A stretch of 64,000 nucleotides of DNA from Plasmodium brasilianum (taxonomy: Eukaryota > Apicomplexa > Aconoidasida > Haemosporida > Plasmodiidae): assembly GCF_023973825.1 (NCBI RefSeq), contig NC_090124.1, positions 1,022,501 to 1,086,500 of the forward strand. Reading direction: 5' to 3'. The position numbers and the translations under genes were made by a program. A model generated the notes under the pieces. That model did not search any database. It saw only the letters and a list, made by a program, of their open reading frames with translations, and was not told the origin of the DNA. Of the stretch, positions 22,301 to 33,400 are shown one piece after another (position 1 is the first letter of the stretch; each line of letters begins with the position of its first letter).

Positions 22301-24917
22301 ATACATAATAAACTCTTTCATCTCTACTGAAATTGAATAAAGAAAAATTCTATAAATACAAATTTAAAATGAAAGAATATATCTATAAATTTTTATAACA
22401 TTATTAGGTGCACACTGTTTTTATTGTTTCAGTTACCAGTAGAAGTAACAATTCTTAGATTTACCTTAAACTTTCTAAAATCTTTACATTCGTTAAGTAT
22501 GTAAGTATACTCCCGTTTTTTGAAATTTATAACATTTACTTACACATAAGTTCATATATTTTCTTTTAAAATGACGCTATTAGGAGGAAAAAAATGCGAT
22601 AAAGTCATTTTTCCCGTAATGAAGTATTATAAAACAGGAATTAATTAGTTATTGCTACTTTATATTGTACATCATCGCATCCTTTTTAAATTTATGGAGT
22701 TAATTTTTACATTTATGTAAATATCATTTGTAGTTATAAAAAACGTATTATATTGTTAATTTTGAATGTTTCGGACTAGTAAATATTCCAAAAAAAAAAT
22801 CTAAGATGTAACACACTAATTGGCATGTTTATATTTTAGAACAATTTTTTTTTCATCTATTATTTTACGCAAAAATGATTTTCACATTTCTGTAACTTCC
22901 CAAAACCTTTTTATGCTTTGCAGTTAAACCATAATTTTTTTGTATATTTAAAAAAGGAATAAAAAATTTTATGTATAAAAATAAATTTTATCTACCTTAT
23001 ATTTTATTTTGGTATTTTTTCTTTCTTTGAGATAGGAATGTAAAAGAGAGTAAACATCAAATTTAAATACATAAACATTTATAGTTAGAAATTAAAGAAT
23101 TTTTGTGAAAAGTTGCCAATACAAGCCATATTGCGAATAATGAAAACTTTTCAAAAAAATATTTTCAGTTATGATGATACATTCATATGCGAACTTCCCC
23201 ATTTTTCAAAAAATTACATTTCTTATAAAACGGATGTATAGTTTAATTCAGTAAAAAGTATATTTCTTAGTAACAATAGGATCTAAATATACGTATGTAA
23301 ATATTGTTTTTATTAATAATTTCTACCTTTTTTTATAAGCATATAAAAAATTCTTATAATAATTTTTGTACGTACATATAGGAATTAAAAAGAATTTTTT
23401 TAACAGTAAATTAATTTTTGGATTATATATTACTTATATATTTTTTCACACATTAATAAGTTATTTAGAAAACTTTAATATAACCCTTTCTAATCAGGTC
23501 ATAAAAAATAGATGTTATTTTACTAAAAAGAGTCTATTATGTGAATGTAGAAACAATCGGCGTCTACAACTTGCTCAGGTAATAATTTTTTTTTTTTTTT
23601 TTGCTTAAGACACGAATACGTATATTTATGTAATTATAGAAAATAGCTAGGTCCTATACTTTTAAAAAATTAAACAATTTTACAAAAACCTCTACACAAT
23701 AAAATGAGCTTGTTATTTTACATATAATAAAAATAAACGATGAAGATAAAATATCCCTTCTAATTACATTTGTAAATTGTATTTTACACTTAAATATTAT
23801 TGTTAAAATATGATTAATATGAAATCATTACTCTTAAATTATGTAACCACTTAATTTTTACACATCTTGCTTTATTTGTATGAATTAAATATTAAATAAA
23901 AATAAAATTACATATGCATATAAAATCATATAACTCTGTTTTTGTTTATTTTTTGTTTTTAATTTTTACATTTACAATTGTTTTTGAAGCTGTTAAAAAA
24001 AAAAAAAAAATGACGAACATATATTTATGTAAATAACACTTAGATTATCATAACGCATTATCTTCAAAAGGAGCTTAGTATACAATGGTTTATATGGTAA
24101 AAAGTATGCATTTACATATGTTATATGTGTAAAAATTTCAAAGTATATATAATTTTATTTAAGTAAAATTCTAAAAAAAAATATTCCACAAAATGCATAT
24201 CTTTTAAAAACTAGACATATTCATTTAAATAGATTTTTCTTTCTTTAATATCTTAATTTTTAAAATGTTAAAATACCTTTCATTCATAGAGGATCATGTG
24301 AATGTAATTTAAATAGTGTGTTATGAAAAAAAAAAAAAAAAAAATTTACTCATGCGCAATTCTGTTAACGGTTGTTCATTAAAAAAAAAAAAAAAATATA
24401 TTAATATGTCATAACTTTTTATAAATAATATAAATTTTATGTAGATTAAAAAAAAAGCTTTCCATATTTCTACAAACATTATCCTATAAATAAATGCATT
24501 AATATTCTGTAAATTTTATACACTTTTCTTTTTTTTTTTTTTTTAATATATTATTTTTTGTTTTTATTATTTTTATCTTGTTTCTTTTTAAACATTAAAA
24601 TATTTTATTTGTAATGAATTTAAAATTCAGAATTTTCATGACTATTATTTAATTTTTATGTATTTTAGCTGTTCATATTTTTTGAAATAAAAAAAAAAAA
24701 AAAAAAAAAAAAAAACAGTAGTTCAATTCTATTTTTTTTCTTTTTTTTTCGTATTTTATTAATCAGAAAATGTCTAAAAAATATCTTTATTATTTTGGAC
24801 AGCTGAATTTTATAGAACATAACTTTTCATTTTATTTTTGATTTGTGTTTTTAATTACATTTTTATTTTTCTTAATTTTTTTTTTTTTTTTTTTTTTTGA
24901 TTGAAAATTAAGTAAAA

Positions 24918-24951
<34 letters not shown>

Positions 24952-25993
24952 AAATAATAAATATTTATTTTATTCTTATGGTGCACTGAATCTACATGTT
25001 GCACACTATTACACACATAATATATTATTAAATATACACACATTAAAATTAGTTTTTTTATTAATTGTTAGTAAGTAAATATTTCTTTAATATTCATGTT
25101 ATGTTTCTCAAATTGTGTAGTGTAATGAACATCGTATATTATTCCTTATGAAAATTGTGTGTTATAGTACTGTTTTATGTTGTAAAATTTTGTGACAAAA
25201 TAAATTCATAGTATATGCATCTTGCAGGCAAAGATATTTGCACTGAGATATATACGACTTTTGTAGATATATAAGAAAATATATAACATTATGTTCACAT
25301 TTGTTTTCATATACCACTAAAACAGAAAAAAAATATTATAAAAATACTTTTCCTATGATTTGACGAAAGAAATATTATGTAACGTTTCCCAAAATTTGTT
25401 TATGTTGTTAATGTTTTCGTAGGTAATTGTGCCCCATATTTACTATTTTTGTTTATACATATGTACACATAAATACACATATTTATGTGTATGTTTCCAT
25501 ATATTTGTATATATTTGTACATATTTTTATATATCTTCATATATTTCCACATAATTCCACATATTTCCACATATTTCCATATATTTGACTTTACATTTCC
25601 ATATTTGTTTTGTTTTGTTTTTTTTAAATATATTTTTAATTCTCAAATTATTTGTTTTAAGTTTTAAAGCTAAAATTATATATTACTGAAGAAATAAAAT
25701 CCAGTGAAGACAACAATTTGTTACATTATTAATTATTATTGTAATTCTCTAATTTAATGTTATTTTAAATTTTTTGTTAAAATAACCTATAATGATGTAA
25801 TGAAATTTTATATTTAAGTTTGCGAATCTTATTAATGATCGTCTTTATTATTCCATATTTCATTTTATTTTCCTGTCTTTTCCATCTAATATTTTGGCAA
25901 TCTGTCAATTTATCAATTTGTTAGTTTGTCAATTTGTAAACTTATGCTTAATTTTCAATAAATTTATTGCCTTTTATATAATAAAAAGTGAAA
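19394..25993. other. Large intergenic region between divergent PK4 and HECT ligase
   Basis: This 6.6-kb region contains the 5' flanks of both giant genes. It is almost pure A+T with many homopolymers (for example A-run 24690-24714, T-run 24879-24898) and a TA run at 24920-24947. No long open frame with an ATG and splice context was found. There is a 10-bp-period repeat at about 25499-25588 and an exported-protein-like open frame at 23369-23578 without a Met. GTGCAC, the core bound by the invasion regulator AP2-I, occurs at 21790 and 22408, but could be chance. Long untranslated leaders or a non-coding RNA are possible. Confidence 0.55.
25499..25588. repeat. 10-bp period tandem repeat upstream of the HECT ligase
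   Basis: About nine degenerate copies of a CATATATTTC / CACATATTTC unit stand exactly 10 bp apart, about 400-500 bp before the HECT start codon. The unit length is close to one helical turn, so the A/T tracts lie nearly on one face of the helix. Confidence 0.8.
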
Positions 25994-28900
25994 ATGAATG
26001 ATTTGTATTCCTTGTATGAAGATATATGCGAAAATGACAAAATTTTAATTTCAGGAAAATTAAAAAATATACTCGATTATTCCCAGAATAAAAATAAATA
26101 CCATGTGTCAGAATTCGTTGTTTTAAGCAGAACAAGATTTTTTAAATCTATTAGCAACTATGGAGAATTTTTGTTGCTGCAGTCATCTTCACGATTAATA
26201 GGTAGCTACGAAAATATTTTACGACTGTTACATAAAGCAAAAGTGTATTTGGAATTTGTTAGATGCTTAAAATTTAGTGATCTTAATTTAAGTAAGAACA
26301 AAAAATATGAAGAGGATATTTTAAAATTCATTAATTATTTGGAAACCAAAAAAAAGAAACATTATTACTATATATGTGGAACAATGATAAAATTCATTAT
26401 AACTTCTCTCAAGAAAAGTGATAATTCTATAGAAAATCAAATAAATGAAGTCGAATTAAAAGAACAAGACAATATCTTTATTTATGAGAAAAATGATTCT
26501 AAAAATGAAGAAACAATTCAAGATTATACTTTATGTGAGTCACCCCAAATAAAGAATAACATGGATTCATGGGAAAAAAACTATTTTGATGAAAAAGGCA
26601 TTATTGAGCCTTTTGACGAATTAGAAGAATATGGTGATTATCTATATAACGTTTTAAATCAAATGGATAGTACATCGTGGAGAGATAAAAAGTACGAAGA
26701 ATACTTAAAAATGATTAGTTTAAATGATGCAATTATAAAAGACGAAAATGATAAAACAAAAACTTCTGAGAATGGAAGTTTTACTAATATTACAAAGATG
26801 ACAAATAATATGATTTTATTACCAAAATATTTGGAAAATGTAAGAAATTCTATATATAATAATCAAAATAAATCAATAATAGAAGCGAAATCCATGATTG
26901 AGCACGCAATGAGTGATAATGTGAAAGTTCCATTGTTTAAAACTGGAAAAATTATAAGTGAAATGCTTCCTTCTCCCGATTACGAAAAATACTGGACTAA
27001 ATCAGAATCCCCTTTTGTAAATAGCTTAGATGACACAACGTTAATTCAAGATATGGTATTTAAAATTTTTAACTTAAATAAGAATAAAACAGACAATTCT
27101 GCTTCATCAAGTGGATATTGTGTTAACTACTGCGATATTTTCAAAATTATTTTAAAAGGAATAAACTCTATGAAAAATGAAAATGAAGAAATCCATATAT
27201 TTCTTAGACAGTTATTGAACAAAACAAAGAAGAACTGTGCAAATACGTGGAATAAAGAATCAGGAGTTTCTCAATTAAACCTCAGAGATAAATACAATTA
27301 TTCCTTTTTACCTTTAAATATATACAATAATTCTATTGATATCAGTAGAGAAATATTAAAATATTCCATATGTAATTATGATTTAGCGTTAACACTTAAA
27401 GCAGTCGACACTTTTCTAACGATAGCAGTCTATGAAAAATCTTTAAAGGATATTGTTCATTTCCTAAACACAGTGGCAGAATACATAATTATACCTTATT
27501 TAAGAAGTGAAATAAAATTAGGTTACAAAAGAATTTATGACAATAAAGACATTACCTACAGTAATTCTTGCTACATAAATGATTATGCAGGATTAAAAAT
27601 TGAAAATGTTAATATATGTACTACTACTGCTACTACTACTACTACTACTAATAATAATAATAATAATAGCAATAGCAATAACAATAGCAATAGTAATGAT
27701 AATTATGGTAATAGCAGCAGTTGTAATAACAGCAACAGTACTAATAATAATTACCATACCAATTACACAGACTTTAAAAAATTATTATGCAGAGTTCCTT
27801 TATATGAATATGAATCCTTGAAGCTTTTAGAATTGTTTTCCTTGCAGTATCCTATGTTTTTAAAAATAAATAATAAACCCCAAAGATGTTTGAAGGATAT
27901 TCCCAAACCCTGTGAATACTCTAGTAATATGCTTCCAACTTATGGATTTTATATATTTCAAATTATCGTATCTTTTGAAATTGATAACTCTATAAAAGTA
28001 TTAGATGAACTTGGGTCGAAGTGTAAAATACTGTTTCAGTTAGTTGAAGATGATAATAACGAGGATGTAAACATAAATGTTAATTCAGTGGGAAATAGTA
28101 ATAAAAATAAAGAATATAACTTTTTAGAAATTAAATTCCAACAGAATCATATGTATACTATATTGATAAAATCAAGAAATTCAGAAAATTCTATGAAAGA
28201 AAAGGGAGAAATTGAAATAGTAGACAACGATAAAACAAACAAAATATCAAATATAAAGCATAATGAACAGAACACATGTAAAAATGATTCTTTAAATATT
28301 GGTTCAAGATCGAGTTACAAAAAAGATAAAGAGAAGAGCAAACGTGCAAATAAACTGATAAATGTATATGATATAACAAATATGAATAAAATTGTATTCG
28401 ATATATTGATAGATCAAGGATGTTATAGCAATGATGCTAGTTATGTACGTGGTATACAAAATAATCACGGTAAAATGATTATCTATTCAAATGGAAAACA
28501 TTTATTATCAACCATTATAAAAAAGAATTATTCTTCTGTTAATAATATATTGCTGAACAGTAATGTAAAATTAAAAGTGTATACATCACGTACATGTATT
28601 TTTGAATTTCCAAAAGAATGTTCTTGGTCGTCAGCCTTTGTTGACGAATTAGTAAATAAAAAATTAATTCCAGATATAAACAGCAATTTTCTCCTTAGAA
28701 ATCCACTTAATATAATAGAACTTTATAATAAAGTTTCTATCGCATTAAATCGTTATATGTACCGTTTCTGCTATTGGAATGATAACGATTATAATAAGAT
28801 AATTGAAAAAGAGACATCATACACATTATATAATAACATCGATATTTATACTTTTGAAACGTTAATTAAATGTACTGAAAACAATAATAAAATTCTTAGA

Positions 28901-30472
28901 AAATTATTCAAATTAACCAAGAGATGCGTAATGGGTAAAGATAGTAATAATGATAACATGAACACAAGGAGGTTACGTGTATATCAATTTGACGATTTCG
29001 TTAAAAAATATAGAGAATATTTATATGAATGGAATCAAATATCGGATTCACAAATTTGTACCTTAAGCATTTTGAAATTATATTTAAATAATAGTTTGGA
29101 TACCCAAAATAGTAGAATAGAAAATAATGAAAATTTTTATTCCTTGTCAGAAAGATTGATAACATCCTTTTTAAAAATAATTAAGCTTAAAACTCCTTTT
29201 ATTAATAGGCAGGATTTTTATATAAATGAATATTACGAAATGGAGGAATTAGATCTGAATGGTACTTTGTGGTTATTAAGGAGAAATGTGTTCCAAATAC
29301 TTTTGGAGGCAGACAGAATAATTGTAAGCAACATATTTATAAGAATACCCATTGAAACCATTTTAACTTTACTCAAATTCTTTTCTGATAATAATAATAG
29401 TTTGGATTCACAAATGATATTGACCTTGCTAAAATCTTTAGAAGAAAAAGGTATTTTAGAAATAATGATGAAACGAATGCTCAGTGCACCTAATAAAAAT
29501 TGTTCCGGAAGTACATATAAGCGAATTAACGTAAATCCAACCGGTCGTTACTTAAATTCTCAAAATTTCAATTCAAGTAATGTTTCTTCCTCATCTTCCA
29601 GTTCTACTTTATACAACACTAGCACAGATAATTTGAATGAAAATAGAACGAGTAAAAATAAAGAGGAAAAAAGAAAGAAAAGAAGATATTATGAAGAAAA
29701 TAAACATGAAATTGAGAGATATGAGAAAAGAAAAAAAAATAGTAAATCTAGAATCATTGACACCACACATTTTGGTATTTTTGTTGAAGAATTAATCTCC
29801 CTAATAAATAATCAAATTAATAATGCAATTAATATGCCTGTTATACAACACAATGATGAATACGATTTTTTAACCGAAAACAAATCTTGTGATTTTATTA
29901 ATAAATTATGCACATTCTATGAATATGATGAATCAAGGAAAGAAATTTACGCTAATTATAATTATTTTGATTCCTGTATCAAAATATTGAATCAAATAAA
30001 ACAAAAAAATAATCATGTAAGTAGCGCAAGTGAAGTAGCATCTATATTTTTGCGAGATATTGTTCTAATGTTTACTACCTATATCCTGACTATTGCAACA
30101 GAATATGAAACTACAAAGACATATTTGTACCAACCTGTCATCCCATTTTATAATGTACACAATGAAATGTCAAAAAGAATATCTGAAGAGCAAGAAAATA
30201 ATATTATTGTGCAATTAAAAGGAGCAAAATATGAAGAAGTAGATGAAGAAACAAAAATAGGACATATGGACTCTATTAAGACTTGCACTAATAAATCATC
30301 TAGCTTAAGAGATCAGTTACTAGGAAATTTAAATAACGATTTGGAAGATACAAATAGTTACAAGAGCATATATTCTAGTTCTATGAGCCCCAATTCTTCA
30401 TTAGATAATGTGAATAATAACACATTAATGTATTCGAAGTATGAAAAAAAAAAAAATCTTGGACTCCATTGA
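25994..30472 (+). CDS. Giant HECT E3 ubiquitin ligase, N-terminal part (frame 1)
   Basis: This frame encodes 1,492 residues from ATG 25994 (MNDLYSLYEDI) to TGA 30470-30472. It contains helical stretches, a Thr/Asn/Ser repeat at about 27617-27765, a Ser-rich plus basic segment at about 29575-29740 and an N-terminal region rich in conserved-looking Leu/Ile helices, with no domain I can name. It runs without a real gap into the 8,062-residue frame that starts at 30469, which has no ATG start of its own. The two are therefore best read as one gene broken at the A13 run 30444-30456. Known: P. falciparum has a HECT protein of about 10,000 residues (UT) beside PK4. An upstream GTG in frame (25988) is ignored because ATG follows 6 nt later. 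Confidence 0.85.
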   Translation: MNDLYSLYEDICENDKILISGKLKNILDYSQNKNKYHVSEFVVLSRTRFFKSISNYGEFLLLQSSSRLIGSYENILRLLHKAKVYLEFVRCLKFSDLNLSKNKKYEEDILKFINYLETKKKKHYYYICGTMIKFIITSLKKSDNSIENQINEVELKEQDNIFIYEKNDSKNEETIQDYTLCESPQIKNNMDSWEKNYFDEKGIIEPFDELEEYGDYLYNVLNQMDSTSWRDKKYEEYLKMISLNDAIIKDENDKTKTSENGSFTNITKMTNNMILLPKYLENVRNSIYNNQNKSIIEAKSMIEHAMSDNVKVPLFKTGKIISEMLPSPDYEKYWTKSESPFVNSLDDTTLIQDMVFKIFNLNKNKTDNSASSSGYCVNYCDIFKIILKGINSMKNENEEIHIFLRQLLNKTKKNCANTWNKESGVSQLNLRDKYNYSFLPLNIYNNSIDISREILKYSICNYDLALTLKAVDTFLTIAVYEKSLKDIVHFLNTVAEYIIIPYLRSEIKLGYKRIYDNKDITYSNSCYINDYAGLKIENVNICTTTATTTTTTNNNNNNSNSNNNSNSNDNYGNSSSCNNSNSTNNNYHTNYTDFKKLLCRVPLYEYESLKLLELFSLQYPMFLKINNKPQRCLKDIPKPCEYSSNMLPTYGFYIFQIIVSFEIDNSIKVLDELGSKCKILFQLVEDDNNEDVNINVNSVGNSNKNKEYNFLEIKFQQNHMYTILIKSRNSENSMKEKGEIEIVDNDKTNKISNIKHNEQNTCKNDSLNIGSRSSYKKDKEKSKRANKLINVYDITNMNKIVFDILIDQGCYSNDASYVRGIQNNHGKMIIYSNGKHLLSTIIKKNYSSVNNILLNSNVKLKVYTSRTCIFEFPKECSWSSAFVDELVNKKLIPDINSNFLLRNPLNIIELYNKVSIALNRYMYRFCYWNDNDYNKIIEKETSYTLYNNIDIYTFETLIKCTENNNKILRKLFKLTKRCVMGKDSNNDNMNTRRLRVYQFDDFVKKYREYLYEWNQISDSQICTLSILKLYLNNSLDTQNSRIENNENFYSLSERLITSFLKIIKLKTPFINRQDFYINEYYEMEELDLNGTLWLLRRNVFQILLEADRIIVSNIFIRIPIETILTLLKFFSDNNNSLDSQMILTLLKSLEEKGILEIMMKRMLSAPNKNCSGSTYKRINVNPTGRYLNSQNFNSSNVSSSSSSSTLYNTSTDNLNENRTSKNKEEKRKKRRYYEENKHEIERYEKRKKNSKSRIIDTTHFGIFVEELISLINNQINNAINMPVIQHNDEYDFLTENKSCDFINKLCTFYEYDESRKEIYANYNYFDSCIKILNQIKQKNNHVSSASEVASIFLRDIVLMFTTYILTIATEYETTKTYLYQPVIPFYNVHNEMSKRISEEQENNIIVQLKGAKYEEVDEETKIGHMDSIKTCTNKSSSLRDQLLGNLNNDLEDTNSYKSIYSSSMSPNSSLDNVNNNTLMYSKYEKKKNLGLH
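30444..30456 (+). other. Frame break at a 13-nt poly(A) run in the HECT ligase gene
   Basis: The frame before the run reads ...SKYEKKK then NLGLH and stop; the frame after it reads ...SWTPLIRKQSP and stays open for 24 kb. One extra A, or two fewer, joins them. The likeliest cause is homopolymer miscounting or a somatic/assembly indel. A short intron starting at GTATGA (30439) is a weaker alternative. Programmed slippage is possible but unproven. Confidence 0.85.
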
Positions 30473-33400
30473 TTCGTAAGCAAAGCCCCAGTTTAATTAA
30501 CGATGTAGTATCACAATCGGATGATTCTGATTCACAATTTTATGAGAATAAAAACGAAATATCTGACTTAGTTCAAACTAGTTTAGAATGTATAAATGTT
30601 GATACGGAAGAAAATATACATAAAAAGAAATCATCTGGTTTTCATAATATAAAGACTATATCCACACTTATACCTGACTATAATTATAACTCCGATGAGT
30701 CTGAAGAGTTTTATATAAGGAAAAATATACAGTATTTTTATGAAAATAATAGTGATTCCAGCAATTTTAAAATTCAGCTAAATGAAATTATACATAATAT
30801 TTCCAAAAAGAAAAGATATGCTAAAAACAGCAAGAAACTTAAAGATTTAAGAAAGAAAATAATGAAATATAAAAATGATTCCAAAAAGTTAAATTTTATT
30901 TTTTCCCTCTTGGAAGAAATATTACAGATAATGTTAGGTGTTGGACTACGTGTTTTATCTAATATTTCATATCATTATCTATATGAAAAAAATGGTATGC
31001 ATAAATTTATAAATATATTTGGATCAAACGTAATTAGAAATGACTTAAATGAGAAGAAATCATTTCTTCAGTTATGCGCAAATATGATAAAACCCAAAAG
31101 TTTAACATTGTTGGAAGCATGTAATTTTATAATAAGTGGAATAATCCCTTGTTTAGGATATGTGACTAACCTTTTTGTTGATAAGAAAGGTAGTAGATAT
31201 ACATATATAAAGGAATTAAAGAATTATTTATCTTTAAAAATGGCTTTAAATATTTGGCCCATGTTTCTAAAAATAACTTTGCAAGCTTTATTAACTTCCA
31301 GACATTTATCATTTGAAATGTCTGTTCACAAAGACAGTCTTCATCCCATAGCTGAATGTTGTATAAGTATCACAAGTTTAGCTATGCATTTTTTAACATT
31401 TTTTACTATTATGTCTGATAACTTAAGCAAATATGAAATATATGTTAACATGAGAAAATGCCTAAAATCATCGAGTTCTTATCCAATACCTCTTATATTA
31501 ATTAATGCTGCAAAATATATTCGTATTACTTCAAAAAAAAATAAATATTATGATTTTGAAAAAGCCATTAGAACTATACTGCTGCAGCTTACAGACTGTT
31601 CTGTGTGTGATTATGAAAATTACGTTTTTAATCACTATATAGTACCTCAAAGCATCTCTAGCTTTTTATCAGCAACGAAAGTAACACGTGATGTAGATTT
31701 AATTAATGAAGAATCGCCATCCAATAATATATTACCAAATGATTCAAATAAGAAAGGTAATACTATAAATGAAAATAAACCAGTAGTAGAGGAATATATG
31801 AAAACACATCAATCGCTCAATGAGGGGGAAAATGCATCAAATAATATTCAACAAGAGAACATTAAGGAGAAAACATGGAAAATGAATGTACCATCAGTAT
31901 GTGCAAAAGTGAACATGAGTAACGAAACAAATATTGAATTTTTAAGGAAATTATTGAATAATGACAGGGATGCTATAAAATATTTAGGATCATTTTACAA
32001 TGTGTTTCATAAGAATTTTGAAAGAGCTCAAGTGGCATTTATAGCTGTTTTTCTATATCTTATTGGCTATAATCATAACATAATAATAGATATGGAAAGG
32101 GATTCTCAAAATAAATGTACGATGGAGAAGATAGAATGTATACTAGTAAGAGAAGCCTTAGAGATTAAGAAAATGACAACTGCATGCAATTTGGCTAGAC
32201 AAGGGGTTATAGATCTTATATCTAAAACTCAGACACAATATCAGAAGAGAAGTTTGGAATATAAAATATCCTCCAGATCTAAAATTAATGATGAAAAACA
32301 ATATGATAAAAATATGGATTATAATGAATTAGGTAACAAGGTACATAGAGATATGGAATCAGGGAATCGCTTTAATAATCATATAAAAACTTTAGGAAAT
32401 GCAAATCAAAGAAGCTTTAATTCAGGTAATAGTTATGAACAAGAAGAATTAGAATTTCTGCTTAAAAAAAATAATACAACAGGAAATATTCTACCTTCAA
32501 AAAATGAAAAGGATGAATTTATTTCATGTAATTTGAGTAAAGAAGAATTAAATTATTTAAATGATATAATGCCTGATGGAGAAAAATGCAGCCACAATAA
32601 TAGTGAATTCACAACTATGGATTTTATAAAAAGAAAGAGGGAAAAACAAATAGATAAAATTTTAAGAAAATGTGAATGGATAATGAACACATATCCATAT
32701 GGTTTATGTCCAATAATTTTAAATGATAATCTTCCTTATGAATGGGATGAACATTTTGTATTTATGCGTAGAAATTCATATGACATACCTATAACTGTTA
32801 GAAAAATATATTCAGATCGTAGCGATTGCCAGATAGTTCAGGAATCTGCAACGATTCCAACATTTGCTAGCTCAGCAAAAACAAATGTTTCTTCTTTGGT
32901 ATATTTGGATCAGTTATTTAGACATCAATATAGAATGGATGAAAAATTGGAATGTATGCAATTTAGTACGGAAAACATTTTTGGAAAAGCAACAACGAAA
33001 AACTTATATCTTTTAAAAAGATTATTAAAAACGTGTAAAAGAAATTTTTGTCTTAAAGAAACAAATAATGGAGATTTTAAGTATGAAAAAGACAAACATC
33101 AAAATGGAAAAAAATTAAATAAATATATAGATGATAATAAATCCAGAAATTTATCAAATAGTTACCCAAGTTGTGATAGTGTAAATTATTATAATGACGA
33201 ATCCAACTATTACATGAATTATAACTTTTCAGAAAAGAATAATAATGATAATTCTAATAATTCATTGACAGAGAAACTTAATAATAACAGTAAGAATACC
33301 ATTGAAAATGATGGTGAATTATATTTGAGTTCTCGGATAGCTAAAAATAACATTTTTCATCATGGTAATGACATTCAAATAGAAGAACTCAATTCTAGAA

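Noticed and set aside
24855..25043. Minus-strand frame with Ile-Tyr repeat and poly-Lys
   Set aside because: Translation of a TA run and T-run; not a gene.
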